Positions 1 through 14,100 of a DNA stretch of 64,000 nt are shown here, one piece after another (the stretch's first letter is position 1; each line of letters begins with the position of its first letter). The notes under the pieces are model-generated. The model did no database searches. It was not told the origin of the DNA and worked only from the letters and a program-made list of their open reading frames with translations. The stretch is from Brienomyrus brachyistius. Its lineage: Eukaryota; Chordata; Actinopteri; Osteoglossiformes; Mormyridae. The position numbers and the translations under genes are program-made. The stretch spans positions 15,788,435-15,852,434 of the forward strand of contig NC_064538.1 of the NCBI RefSeq assembly GCF_023856365.1, read 5' to 3'.

Positions 1-154
1 GGAGAGACCTGCACAGACATGAGGGTTTCAGGGGTTTTAGCGTCAAGCCAACTACCGTCAACATTTTAAGTGATCGGCGAGACTGTCAGGGCTACAGCAA
101 CAATCCCCCCCTTTCACCTTTAATCTCAAAATGTGGATCTGTGTCTGGATGCAG

Positions 155-1620
155 GTGCATGTGGTGCTAAAGCTGTGGAAAACTGGGTTCAGCCTGGATG
201 AAGGGGAACTCAGGAACTACTCCGATCCCAGCAACGCTCTCTTTCTGGAATCCATTCGCAGGGGGTGAGGCTGTAGCTCTGGAGAGGACTGCAGTTTTTT
301 TTTTTTTCTTCAGCTCTTTACTTTCATAGGCCTAGTGGCAAGTGTGTAGCTCTCTGACCAGCCTGGAGGACACATGGTGCTGTCCAGGAGAGCATGTCCC
401 TGCAAATGTAATAAAACTAGTTAGGACTGACCACTGGCAACATGCAGACGCCCCGATAGACTGCATGTTTTACTTCCTGCTTTTAGGGAGATTCCTCTTG
501 AGCTGAGGCAGCGGTCCAGGGGTGGCCAGGTCAATTTGGATATGGAGGACCACAGAGATGAGGACTTCTTCAAGCCCAAGGTAGCCTTCAAGGCCTTTGC
601 AGGTGAAGGCCAGAAACTGGGCAGGTGAGTGGGCAACTTTGTACTCTGATTTGTGTTTATGTACTCCAAAGCTTTCCTTTTAATATGTATTTTAAGGAAA
701 ATAATTCTTAGTAACCCAACAGTTGCAGAGGACAGTGTTGCTCTGTCATTCTTATGCATGAATTTGTAAATAAAATGTATGACATAATGCATCTTGTAGA
801 GCAATAGTAATAAAGTACAAGTAAACGTGCTAACAGACTTGGAAAAAATTATTCCAAAGAACCAGAAACGGCAGGCAGGGGGTGTAATGAGTCTCACGTT
901 GGTTTCCTCCTGTTCCTTGGGCCCAGTGCGACCCCTGAGCTGGTGTCAGCCCCTGCAGCACTGGGCGGGCAGCGGGACCAGGAGGTTACGGAGGCCGAGG
1001 CCAGCGCCTCCGTAGCACTCGACTCTGCTCAGCCAGTGACCAGCATTCAGATCCGGCTGGCTGATGGAGGCCGGCTGGTACAGAAGTTCAACCACACACA
1101 CAGGTGAGCTCTGCCCAGCCAGCCCACCCTCCCACCCACCTGCATGCTTGCCTTGCCTTCCGCTGCTGTTCTGATCACCTCAACCGACTCCCCCTCCCCC
1201 TCCCTGGCTGTGTGCTGTGACCTAAACCCTTATGCTTTATTACATTGGCTAACTACCTTCCAAAACAGGAAATGGATCATATTAATCAAGTTTGCCATGC
1301 ATCTCTCTCCCTCTTTATACCTCCCTGCCTCCCTCCATCTCTTTTTTTTTTTTCCCTTTCACTTTCTCCCTCTCAATCTCCCTCCCTACCCCTCTTTCTC
1401 CCTATCTATCACTCTCCTACCTCCATCCATACTGCACCTGTCCCTTGCCGCTCCCAGGGTGTCCGACGTGCGCCAGTTTGTGGTGGGGGCGCGTCCGGCT
1501 ATGGCAGCGCGGGAGTTTGTTCTCATGACTACCTTCCCCAACAAGGAGCTCATGGACGAAAGCCAGACGCTGCGAGAGGCCAACCTGCTGAACGCTGTCA
1601 TCGTACAAAGGTTGAAGTGA
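155..1620 (+). CDS. nsfl1c: NSFL1 cofactor p47, 3' part (SEP and UBX domains)
   Basis: This is the C-terminal part of p47, the adaptor that links the AAA ATPase p97/VCP to Golgi and ER membrane fusion and to ubiquitinated cargo. Four coding exons are visible: 155-264, 487-624, 927-1103 and 1458-1620. All have AG/GT borders and matching phases. The first two encode the SEP domain ([20 protein letters not shown], then [16 protein letters not shown]). The third holds a low-complexity linker and the start of the UBX domain ([20 protein letters not shown]). The last completes UBX ([20 protein letters not shown]) and ends in VIVQRLK-stop. These motifs fit NSFL1C rather than its paralogue UBXN2A, whose linker and UBX region differ. 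The N-terminal UBA-containing exons lie upstream of the window. Bases 1-154 look like intron. Confidence 0.95.
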
Positions 1621-1805
1621 CCCGGGCGCCACGCACGGACTGGAGCTTTTATAGTTTTTGTTTAGTGACATGTTTTCCCTCCGGAAGTGTCTGACCTCCA
1701 CATCAGGGAGCAGCAGTGCTGTCCGTTACTGGCCTCCAGTGGTGAGGAGGAGGGTGAGAAAGGAAGCTGGGTTTGATTTAACAAACTTCTCTACAGTAAT
1801 AAGGG

Positions 1806-1811
1806 AATAAA
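1806..1811 (+). terminator. nsfl1c: Polyadenylation signal of nsfl1c
   Basis: A canonical AATAAA sits 186 bases after the stop codon, followed by AT-rich sequence. No other AATAAA lies between it and the stop. Confidence 0.7.
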
Positions 1812-2444
1812 ATCATTTTTAAGAAAATAATGCCCTGACTTCAAGGCTTATTCTGCAGTTTTCCATAATTTTTGCTGTTCTGTGACTGATAACTTGTTGC
1901 CCCCCACACACTAATACTGTCACTGAAGTGCGATATCCAGCACAGACCAATTGCAGATGATCCCCCACTCCACAGGAAGTGGAGGTTTATCTTCTTAAAT
2001 CTGCTGCAAACATGCGATCAAATTAATCTTTTAGAAGAATTGTCTGTCCTCAGATGTGGGCTGAAAAAAATTCCACATGATGGATGAGCAGTGTTTTCCC
2101 CCTAAAAAGCAGTACCCTCAGAGCACCTTGAAATGTTAGTTTATAGTAACATGGTTTACATTGAAGAAGATTTACATAAGTGCATCTATAACTTTGGATC
2201 TGTAATCTTACTCACTGTGTTACTATTTGAGGTTGTGTATGAACTGGAAACCGATTAAAACCTGACTTTGTCTGATGTTCTGAGTTTTGAATTCCTTCAC
2301 TCTCCTGTGTGACTGAAGTTAGTTGCATGACTCACGTTTCAGCGTTCTTTCCAAATGATACGTGTGCTGCAGTGCACAAGGCTGTTTGCCATTTAATGTC
2401 CATTGTGTCACTGTACTTCTCAACCTCCCATTACGCTCGTGCCT

Positions 2445-2745
2445 TGCTAATGGGCAAAGTTGCTAGCACTGTTGTCTCGCCCAGTTTTGTGGGTTTAAAT
2501 TCTGCCTCCGCTCTGTCTACGTAGTTTGCATGTTGTGCTGCTTTCTTTTGGGTGCTCCGGTTTAGGTGAACAGCCTCTATTTTGCCTGTAGTGTATGATT
2601 TTGTGTGTGCCCTTTCGATGGACTGACATTCTGCCTTGGATGTACCCTGCTTTGTCCCGTATGTGACCCTGGACGGGCTCCAGGCCTCCGTGTCCTTGTA
2701 CTGGATAAGCCGCACAAGAGATGGATTGATGGTCATGTTCATGGG
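2445..2745 (+). repeat. Old degenerate copy of the tRNA-derived SINE (type 1)
   Basis: It shows the same order of blocks as the younger copies at 7340, 33612 and 47430: GCTAGCACTGTTGTCTC head, GTTTGCATGTT, a GACCCTGGACGGGCTCC-like block, then GGATAAGCC and ATGGATTGATGG tail. Many substitutions imply an old insertion. Confidence 0.65.
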
Positions 2746-4806
2746 AATATAAATATGCCTGAAGTATCCCTTGGAGACTTGCTTTGGGTTTTTAATTTGG
2801 GTTAAATTTTCTGATTTATTTTAAAAATTAAAATATGTTTACTCCCTGACTGGGTTATTTTCTTTTTGGGGTAGCCTGAATAGTTCTGAAAATCTATTTC
2901 CGGGTCAAAGACATAAGGTTTTCAAACTACTACAAAAATAAAACCGCGATTACGATTGCCTAAAAGCCTTTTTATGTTCATTGGAGTGTCACCTATGTGC
3001 TCATATTACTTACATTTAAGAATAAAGCCAATAATTCATATTTACTGTGATTCGTATGAGGGTGCCTTAGTAAAATATCATTCGTTGTAATGTTTTTCCC
3101 AAAAAAGTTATGCCCACTTTTTCATAAAAACATTTATCCATGCTGAGACTAGCAGAAACATAACTACACATAAAAATACACATATGGCTGAACTTCCATA
3201 TAACAGAGCGAGAGAGAGCGAAAAGACTAATATGCAACACGCATAGAGAACATGGGGTTTACTGTGCAACATTGTTGAAGTATATAATGTATGATTGCAA
3301 TAATACTGTACAATCCATCAGTTATACCTTGCGTGCAGTGCAATAAAACTGTACAATGTAATTATGCAATTTAATGTGAAGTGTTACCCAACCAACTATT
3401 GCATTATTATATTTATCCTATTTTGCTGACAGCAGCATGAAAGCACAAAAACAACACATTTCTCTTATTCTGACTAGTCTTTCCTGCCTAGCAACTGGAT
3501 CTTTTGTCTGTGCCATTCAGCCCTCTCCTTATTAGACAACAGGCTTTGAAAAACTTTAAAATGTAATAAAATCACTAAATATGAATATGCGATATAGTAA
3601 AAATGAATTGCAAGGTTGTAAAATATAGGATAACAAAGCTACTGCCATTCTGCAGAATAGGTGGCGTTGTGGTATAACATGAAACTGTTGTGCTGAATGA
3701 CGAAAGTGTGATAGTTAAGGACGGATTTCATACATAATCACATTTTACATGCAGTTCCTTGGTCTGCTATATAACGTGATGATTATCCTAACTTAACACA
3801 TAATATAAAATATACAAGTCAATAATTAGGCTCAGAAAATGAGAATAAGCCAACTTGTAGATCCATGCACTAGCTCCAGTTTACTCAAGTTTAGTACAGG
3901 TTTCAAGATCCTGATACCTCCATGGTTTTAGTCTTAAAATATTGACGTAGACCCATTTCTTTGGCCTAGTATACAATGCTAATGTTGTTCATGCTATGTG
4001 TTGTGGCCCAGGTACTGTTTGCAAAGCTTTATTGCCACTTTATTAATTTCCTGGCCTTTCCAATCCTCTGCTTTCCGCTGGCATCTGGTACCTTAGTTCC
4101 ACTATACTGAGCCTCACTGCAGTGTTTCCTTACATCCTTAGTTAGGAAGAGCAATGGAGAACTGGAACAGATAACAGTAGACTGGAACTAAACAGCTAAT
4201 TGCACTTGTATGGTTTGTATGCCCTGAGGGGTAGGAAGTCAGTTGACCGTTGACCCTCAGAATTTTTTTTCCATGGGTGTTTATCAATACAAAGAATGCA
4301 AAGACCATACTTGTGGTCTTGGAAAAATTAGTCTTGCTAACTTGCCCTCCAAGAACAAACTTGGGACACAATGATTCATGGGATTGGTCTCGCTTGGTAA
4401 GGATGTATCTGATGTATCCTTGATAAGTGGAATGGGGCAAGACGACATCAGAGGATTTCTACCGTCCTCTGTACTTCTGTCCTGGAGAATTGGAACTGGT
4501 CTTCGGCAATGGAAGATGACGTAAAACACAAGTTCGGCCAATTATGTCAATTACGCATATTGAGAAAACCCCCATATCTAATTAGACGTTTTGTTCCCCT
4601 TCTCTCCTGTCTTCTGTACAATATGGTGGTGTGTATTTAAAGATGTGTATACAAAGCAGTCTGATGCAACTTTCTTGTAAAGGGGGTTCTATAAACTAAA
4701 CTGCACAATGTAACGCGATTTTTTTTACATGAATATGCTTTCCGCGGAGAAGTCCAGTGAGTTTAATTCACAACTGTCATAGAATTATATTATCCAATCA
4801 GCTCTG

Positions 4807-4912
4807 CCCCCCGGGCGCTGAATTAGCTGCCCCCTGCTGTGTCACGATGTCACATATGGGTTAAATGCAGAGGACACATTTCGTTGTGCACTGTGTGCTG
4901 TGGCGTGTCAAC
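4807..4912 (+). repeat. SINE-tail-like repeat
   Basis: Contains GGGCGCTGAATTAGCTGCCC and GGGTTAAATGCAGAGGACAC followed by TTTCGTTGTGCACTGTGTGCTG. This is the 3' part of a common teleost tRNA-SINE family as I remember it. The tRNA-like head is missing, so it is 5' truncated. Confidence 0.55.
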
Positions 4913-5155
4913 AATGACCACTGATCACTAAATTCTAATTATAAATTCTAAGCCTACAAGCGTATGCTTGCCTGCGCTATTTGTTTATAATGCCGTGCAA
5001 AGATGCCTATAACTAAAACGTAAAGTATAAGTGGCGCTCAGCCCCACAACTATTGGCAACAACGAAGGCTAGGGGTACGCCTACATTTTGGAGGCACGCC
5101 TCACACTATGCAGTTTGCTTTTAGTCGCTAAACGTTGTTCAGTAATCAAGAGGAC

Positions 5156-8100
5156 ATGGCTCGGAGCTCGTTGGATACTTCAGCTGCAATAACAGCAGAA
5201 GAGTCGCAAAAGTGCATCGCCGACGGCAAGGATTACAATGCATCTCCCGTAAGATTAAAAAACTTTATGTAAGATACCGGGTAGATTTGTAAAAGATACG
5301 AAAAAGGAACAGAAGTAATATTATCTTATAAAATATGAAATAGCTGCCTTGTATGTGCTTGTCTCTGCGTTTAACAAAACAGTTGTCAGCAAGGTACTTT
5401 AAAATTTGCAGTTGACAAAAAATGTTACTCATTATAGTGCACCGCCTTGGACTATAACCGCTAGTTATTCAGGTGAAAGTGAAAAAGCAGGTTAGCTCAA
5501 CCGCGCACCTCCACGGTTGAGGGCTCGAATCCCTATATACAGATTGTAATGTGACGCCCCATTTACTCTCATTCCTATTTTGCAATCCTAGAAGAATTCG
5601 AGTTTATTTGAATAACAGCTGACCCCTGGGAGGGTCTTACAGTGTTTCATGTTCAGACTTACCAACTTGGAGATCCAGGGCAGTATGGTGTCCGTCAAAT
5701 AATGCATGCATCCATTCCTGAGCTCCTGTACTTTGTGCACAGTACAGGTCTTAGTAAAAAAAAATTAGGAAGTTTGCCTTGATTAATTGCAGAAGCCGTC
5801 AGGATTACCTCTGTCCAGGAAGCTATGTTATGCGATTGGAGGTGCCCCATATCAGATGACAAACAACGCTAAGGGTTTCTTTTTGCAAATTTTTCTGCTG
5901 GATGTCGTTCAGGTGAGCATTATTCCTCAGTGCCACAGCAACTTCATATGTCTTGTAAGCTGATGCACTTGTGAGCTTCACAGAATTGGTGTGATGTTTG
6001 CGTCTGACACATTTTCTGACACGAAGTGTATCTATGCACACTGTACTACCCACAACATACATTCTCCACATGGTACAACTTACAGAATTTGCAATGTTTA
6101 CCTGTTACTATAATTTTTGCAACCTCTATTGCTCCTTTCACTCATCTGTCATGGTTTTCCTTTTGCAGGGTCTCCATGAGTGAAATAGTGCTTTTGAATG
6201 TTAAAAAAACATAATAGTAACTTGATGTCCTCAGTAAGATTTCAATATGAGTAAAAAGAGAAGGAAGTGATGGTTTTGTGCCACTTTGTGAAACTTGTTC
6301 TTCAAATCTATGGCAATCAGCCTGTTGGAGCGTGATAGCAGAGGACTGCAACAGATCTTGTCTAAAATGGGGTTTGCATTGTCCTATGATATGAGGATAT
6401 CTAACTGTAAAGATGGATGAATGTTTATTTATTACCACATATAAAAAAAACAACAATTTTATTGCCATTCATGTTGTTGGGTAAAGCTAAAAAATGGACA
6501 CCACATGCTTTTCATATTCAGATATTTTGGGTCTCATCTCCAGATGGGTGCGTTCCCCACCTCTCTCATCCTTTTCCTTGGTCGAGCCTGGGATGCCATT
6601 TCTGACCCCCTGGTGGGATACGTTGTTAGCAAAAGTCGAAAGACCCGTATTGGAAAACTTATTCCCTGGTAAATGACCCACCGTTTCTTCCATTTTTTTC
6701 ATCCTCTCCTTCTCCTTCCATCCACATTTGATAGAAACATGCACTGATATAAAATAAACATAAATAATTGTGTATATTTTATGTATAAGATATCACTTTC
6801 ATATAATCCTCGGTTGCTTTTTGCTGGAACAAATTTTCAACAAACCATGATTCCATGGAGCTGGGTCAGATTGTTTTGTAGGTTCCTGGGTGGAGTTAGA
6901 CTAATTCAATGGATTTTAAAAAATCAGTCCAATCATCAGACAGAACTTAGTGACTGCAGCTTAATTCTGCATTTAGCCTGGCTCCAGCTGTAAAAGAACT
7001 AGGAAATTGATAATTATCACTCAAGTAAGCATGCATGGAACATTGAAATGCTTGTTGTCCTGTTTAACTCAGTGGCATTTGCCCAGAGTTGAATATTGAG
7101 GTGCCTCTTTTAAACATGATGATCCTATGCACAAAAATGTAAGGAAGTGCATGCAAAAAACAAGGCTTTAGACAGGGTTTGTCATTCTAACACGTCAAAT
7201 GCAAATCATTTAATGGTCCAGCATAGCTTCCTACATAGCACAAGTTCATTGCATTGGTAAAGCAAATTTCCAATGCTGCTTCTTATCCATGTGCATTGTT
7301 TAATAAAGATTATTTTTGTGTCTGGCATGTTTCATGCAAGGGCCGGCATGGTGGTGCAGTGGTTAGCACTGTTGCCTCACACCTCTGGTGGTGTGGAGTT
7401 TGCATGTTCTCCCCATGTCGTCGTGGGGTTTCCTCCGGGTACTCTGGTTTCCCCCCACAGTCCAAAAACATGCTGAGGCTAATTGGAGTTGCTAAATTGC
7501 CCATAGGAGTGCATGTGTGCGTGAATGGTGTGTGAATGTGCCCTGCGATGGGCTGGCCCCCCATCCTGGGTTGTTCCCTGCCTCGTGCCCGTTGCTTCTG
7601 GGATAGGCTCTGGACCCCCCGTGACCCAGTAGGATAAGCACTTTGGAAAATGGATGGATGGATGTTTCATGCAAATACAGTTGTCTATGTTCTTAACACA
7701 GCATTTTATGACATTTATGCAGTATGACACGTGGCTTGAATCTGGTCTTGGACTTGTGGAAATGTGTCTACCCCACCCAACATGCGGCCAGCCTCTCTAT
7801 GACCATTGTGATATCAGAGCATCCCTGTGGAACCTAATTCAGGCAATTTGTTAAATCTTCCAGAACTTCTGCATGCTAAATTTGTTCAGCATTTACAGAA
7901 CCTACAATTGTAGTTTCTGGAAGCACGTAAACTTCCCTTATGCAGTGGTAACACAACAATGGTTTACTCTTTAATTTTAGTTTTCAAAATGCAATATACA
8001 CTGTCCTCAACTTATGACTGGGTTCTGTTCTGACAGACAACTTCTGCATCGAAATGGACGTATGTTAGAATAGGATCATCACATTGACTTTTAGGTGTGA

Positions 8101-11100
8101 GAATTAGACTGGAAGATTCGTATGAAGCTGGCTTGGTTATGCTGCAGTACAGTATAGTATTTCCCATGGCAGCTGTCATACAGCACTGCTGGGTGTCCTG
8201 CCGGGCCATCAGAAATTAATTTTTGAAAACATTTACATATATTTTTAAGTCAATTCCATAGAATGTAAGTTGGGACAGTCTGTGTATGTTTTTTTCCAGC
8301 TTGGAGGTGGGAGATCTATGATAAGTTTCCCTGTATCCAAGTCATGGACGGAATCATATCATGATGTGATAACATAGCAGGGAATGTGGAGGATAAGACT
8401 AAACAATTCGTCTCACAATTAGTCTCACCAGTATTACATTATGTGATGCTTATATGTCCATATGCAGATGAAAACAAAAATCGTAGGTGGATGAATTTGT
8501 TGTTTTATTTTTGTTTGAAGATATCAGCTGCCTAACATATGATGTTTGGTTAAATGTGTTAATAGTTTTGCACATAACACGGCAGTTGACCTACAGCATT
8601 TGTAAAAACATGTGACTCAATTTCCCTTGTGTTCTCAATTTTTTATGATATGGCTTGATTATGAGAGAGTCATGCGTTTAACACGTTGCACTCAGAGGAA
8701 AAGGGGAAATATTTGTACCTTTGCTTGTCACCTTTTTTTCTTAGTGTGTGTAGAGATATAAGAAAATACATGAAAAGATTTGATTTATTTTTGCTGAGGT
8801 TTTAAAGATTAGAGATTTACTTGGGTTGGGAAGATTTAGGAAGAACAAAACATGGAATGTCCAGCATTCTTATACCTTTGATGAAAGTGTTAGCCTCACT
8901 CAGAGTGAGAGAATGAGAGAAACAATGCGACTGATAGTGGAGATTCTATCTTTGTATTCACACAAAGTCTTGAGGAAACAGAAGTTTCCTTTAAATCAGA
9001 ACTAGATATGCTCTGATTTAAGCTATTAGTTATTAGTTAAGTTCTCCCCAAACAAGCTTGATGGGCCTAATGGCCTCCTTTTGTTTGTAAATTCATGTGC
9101 TTATGTTTCAGTGACTGAATTTATATATCTTAAAGACCTAGTAGCTTATTGTGTATACAGCTAAAAACCCAGAATTTAGCTTTATCTTAGAGCAGAGCTT
9201 CTGTATGGATGTGCCATAGTTTTCATTTGGTTTTATTGTGGTTGCTTCCAGGATAGTGTTCTCCACACCCCTTGGGATTGTCTCCTACGTTATGCTCTGG
9301 TACACACCTCAGAAAACCATGTCTCCAACATTCAGCTTCACCTGGTACTTCACCATGTGCTGCCTCTTCGATACCTTCATGAGTGTGAGGCAATCACCGT
9401 CCATCGTCTTCTGTTTTCCGCATGTCCCTATGTAGAAGACACTTAGCACCATTTATCAGTTACTGACTCGATAGAGATCCTTCGTAAAGCTGAAAAAGAC
9501 TGTTTTAGCGATACAACCACTCCTTCTTTAGCGATTACCTTGGTTAGCGACCATTCACAAACATGGTGGAAATAAAAAAATATTCCAACCCATGCACAAA
9601 TTTTGTATGGCCTCCAACCACACATATTGGAGTGAGAGAGGTCTTTGAATTAGATTGTACAAAAGGTTAAAAATGTGCAATTTATAAAGAATAAAACAAA
9701 ATCAAGTATGGAAGGCTGGAGTCATAAGCACAATCATGGTCACACCTAGGCTACCATAATTTTCACTTAGCGATCATTTTGCTTAATGACCTGGTCATTG
9801 GAATGGAACTCGGTCACTAATCAAGGACTGGTTGTATTCCAATGGTTACCACATTCTTTTGCATCCTAATTTACAAATGGTATATTATTATGTGTATACA
9901 TTTTGTTTGTTTTACAGTGTCAGTCAATTGTGTTGTATTCCTATCTTCACAGTGTTACCATGTCCCTTACTCATCCCTCAACATGTTCCTAGGAGGGAAC
10001 CAGAAAGACCGAGACTCAGCCACAGGATACAGTATAAAGCATCTTTTGCTTTCTTTTCATTTCACTGTTACTTTTTGGGACACCTCCATACAATAAGAGC
10101 ATTAATCCACAGCTGTGCAATGTGAGAATTATGGTACAAGCTGATAGGTGGTTTGGACCCCTGAGAGTTTTTAATTTTTTGCTTACGTTCCTTTAATTGT
10201 GTTCTATCTTTATGCAGCCCCTACTTTTTCAGGACCTACCTGTCAGTTTTTTTTGTTTAGTTCATTGTATCATCCCTCGACGTTTTTTGCTAAAACGGAG
10301 AAATGCAAACATAAAGCTGTAATTATGCGCTGTTTGCCTTGTTATCAGGAGACAGTCCTATGCTTGCTGGGCCCTGTCAACAGAGCTTCCTCCCATTTAC
10401 ATTACCTTATCGGGGGAAGGTGGGCCAGCTCCTGTTCACGAAGCCAGAGGAACAGAGCTGTGAAAGATTCTGCATTTGCCTGCATTTCTGCAATATACCT
10501 GAAAGTCTGTGTTTATTGAATTCAGCTTATATTTATTGACCGTCACCTTCCTGTTCCAAAAGAGTATTTTCTTTTATACAACAGGAATGGGTGTAGAAGT
10601 GTTGTCCACGTTAGCTGGAGCAGGCATTCAGGGTCAAATTGTGGGGGTTTATCACGCCAAGAAGGCCCACGCTTGCAGCCAGCTGAACTACAGTGAGACT
10701 TCACAGCACAACGTATCTTCAGGCATCAGTGATACTCTACAGGAAATAGTGAGGGACCACCGTCTCGGTCTGAGTGAAGGTTTCCAACAAATCCACACAA
10801 AGAAGCAAAGCGACACATAAATGTTATCTGATATGAGACCAAACGATTTTCTGTTTTGTATGGCTAAATGTTGTACCAAACAAATGACAGATGCTAACAC
10901 AAATAGCTTAAGACTAATTGTAAGTAATGCATGGCATCTTTTTCTTTATAAACAATATACAAATGCAGTCGGTCGTTCAGTTATGACTGTATCAAGATGT
11001 TAAATTGGTTGGTGCAATATTTTGAATTTGCTGTAAAGATCATTGATGATTTTAATGCCTAATTTGCTGGGGCTGGGATGGGGGGGGGAGTTGTTGCTTC

Positions 11101-14100
11101 ACAGGATGTTGGGACTCCCAAAAAGGTTATATTTATGGGTGACTAGGCCAGTGACCAGATGGCTTCAAGTCTGAATGTGTTGCATGCTGCTGATCGATGA
11201 TTTTTATATGATAAGACCTGTAGTTCTCACCAGTTGTACTTTTTTTCTAGTCTTAAACAGTTTCAAAATGACACTATAGCAGCTAAGTGTAAACTATTTG
11301 CATTGGGTTGTTTTTGGATTTGAATTTTAAATTTGACTTTGAATTACATACCAAGTTCCATTCTGTTTTATTCTTGCCCCTGTGACATTCAGAGGAGGGC
11401 CTATGTGATTGCCGCTGTAATCATGGGGATGCTGTACCTCCTGTGCTGCATGGTGCTATTCCTTGGTGTCAAAGAGCAGCTTGGTAAGTTTGGGGGGGGG
11501 GGGGGGTGATAGGGAAAGGGCATGAGGGGCTGCTTTGTGCCTTTGGGGGTAAATGAGGCACGTTTGCTTACGAGGTGCAGTTCCACGCTGGGTTTCCCAA
11601 CAGGCGACTCGGCTTTCACAGGATTAGAGTGATGTAGGAGGGTAGACCTGTTTGAATTGAAAGGAGTGCATCTGATTCTGCTAGTCAGTCACTTGTTGCC
11701 TTGCTCAGATGTGCTGGTGGAGCATTAGAAATGTGGGCTGATTTGGGAGGGCCTGATGATGGGGCTGGGGAGACCTGACAAGCGGTACTGCTCGCCTACA
11801 CTTCTGAGAACTTGGCATTTCAGTCAATATCCAGGTGTTTTAACAGGTAGTGAGAATTATGGTACAAGCTGATAGGTGGTTTGACTGGCCTGATTTAATG
11901 TTTATTCTTTGGATAGCCTATAACTTCTATTTTACTAAGTATTGATAAGATGGTCCCGTGACCCAGTAGGATAAGCGGTTTGGAAAATGGATGGATGGAT
12001 GGATGGATGGATGATAAGACGGTCATGTTTTTCCTTGGCCAACTTATATTACCTTATAAAGGTATAACGGTTTTGTTTATTTCTATTTTTATTGCTGCTT
12101 ATTTGTTTTTCTTCAATATTTCTCTTACCTCACGCCAAGTCGCGTGACCTTCAGTTCTAGCGCAGTCGAAGTTTAATATTGCAATTCAGCATGAAATCTG
12201 AATTCTGTTGCTGCAGCTCCTCTCAGCACCCTGGACCGACTTCGTATGCCATACTTGACCTGCTTGAAAATGGTGGTGAATCACACCCCCTACACCTGGC
12301 TCGTTTTCGGGTTCCTTTTTTCGTCCCTGGCTTTTCAGGTAAGTTCATACTGAGGAATCAGGTGTGAAAGTAGAGCCTCTGTTAAATTCTGAGAGTTAAT
12401 ACAGAAGGAGGTATTAAAAAAGGTGGGGAATTGTAGTAAGAGTCAAGTTGGTTTCCAGGTGTAGTCAGTGGTTTATGTTAACGGATGGTATGGTGATGAG
12501 CATGACATGCTAATGATGAGTAACATAATGATCAACATGATAACAGCATAATCCTATAATCTTCCTCTGCCTGCCTTTAATACTGCTCCCCTTTTACAGA
12601 TGGCTCAGGGGAATTTTGCTTTGTTCAATACCCATGTGGCTGGTCTGGGGGCTTATTTCCAGCACCTTGCCCTCATCCTGCTGGTGAGTTCTCTCCAACC
12701 ACAGCCAAAACTGCATTGTGGTCACCCTTCTTCATGTGTACTATGCTTTAGACCTGCTGCTGGAACATTGCTTTTACTTATAGGACCAGTACTCTGCTTT
12801 ATGTTGCATGGTGGAGGTAGCTTAATGGCAGAGTCTCTTCAAATAATCAAAGTTAATGGATAATTTAAAAGCTCTTGAAAATTACTCAACTCCTATCTCT
12901 CAGTTTGACTTCCCAGAAGTTATTGTACTATGACAGTTATAAAAAGCTTATTTCTGTGAACTTGCTTAGCATATCCACCTACACCTAATGGCACGTCATT
13001 GAGGGATGTGGTAAAATACAGAGCTTGTTGTGTGTAGAACATGATATGAAAATTAAGTGGCCTTACCTTCACTCATTCCTGGTACTTCACGGAAGGTGCA
13101 ATGTAAGGCAGAAAATTGTCAGACACTTATAACGCTGGCCTATGGTAGCTTTCTCTCCTTAGAAAATACATTACTGCAAATTTATCAAAAATAATTGAGA
13201 GTATTCAGAGCCTTCAGTAACAAGAGTGGAATATATGAATTGCTTACCAAAAATGATTGAGTGACATTACTATGAAATATGAAGCTAAGATTCAACTTAT
13301 TAAGGAACTGATTGGTTTCAGATCAGTGAAAGAGATATAGAAGCATACATGCTATTGCTATACTACATTTAAACTTTTATACAGAACATATAATGAAAGA
13401 AGCGAAAGAAATTTGTGGAAGAAGAGAAAGAGGATATGAAGATCATAAAATAAAAGTTAAAAGATGAAACTTCAGCAAGATACAGCATGAAGAAATCAAA
13501 GGTCATGACCCATGGGATCAGCAGCTAATAGTACTAATATTCCCAGAATTAGTTGTGTAAGACCTGTTGGTCCATCTTTACTGTGAAAGTGGATTGAGTG
13601 GCAGGGAATGGTTTGTTTCAGATATTCATGCACTATTCATACACTATATGGGCAACTGTATACCAGCTTTTCAAACGTCTTATTCCAAAATCAACAGTGT
13701 TAATATGAAGTTGGTCACCCCTTTGTTGCTGTAATATCCTTTCCATTAGATGTGCCATTCAGGTTGAGTATTGATATTGGCTGATTAGGCCCCTTTCTGG
13801 GAGCTTTTGTGGCTGCCGCTTTGCAAGTGAACTTGCTCCCAGATATTACCACTTATTAATCACTTAACTTTTATGGTTGACCAGAACTAGCAGGGCAGAA
13901 ATGTGGTAAACTGACTTGCTGGAAAAATGGCGTCTTAGGATGGTGCCAAGTGGAAATTCCTTGGAATTTCCTACTTCTTGGAGGCATTGTGTGACAGTGT
14001 GCTTAATGATACACCTCTGTCAGTAATAGGTGTAGCTTAATTAGGCAATTCCTCCAATAAATAGGAATGTCCACATACATGCAGTCTGTGTACGCACACC

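Larger units (their letters stand above)
1830..5155. other. Intergenic region, nsfl1c to the MFSD2-like gene
   Basis: AT-rich DNA without a credible exon. It contains an old SINE copy (about 2445-2745) and a SINE tail (about 4807-4912). The last 150 bases before the MFSD2-like start codon should hold its 5'UTR and promoter. I see no clear TATA box. Confidence 0.6.

Noticed and set aside
1144..1620. 158-codon frame that contains the last nsfl1c exon
   Set aside because: Only 1458-1620 is exon. The upstream part is a pyrimidine-rich intron with a clear CTCCCAG acceptor.
155..1620. UBXN2A instead of NSFL1C
   Set aside because: [20 protein letters not shown] and [16 protein letters not shown] are p47-specific, and UBXN2A lacks them.
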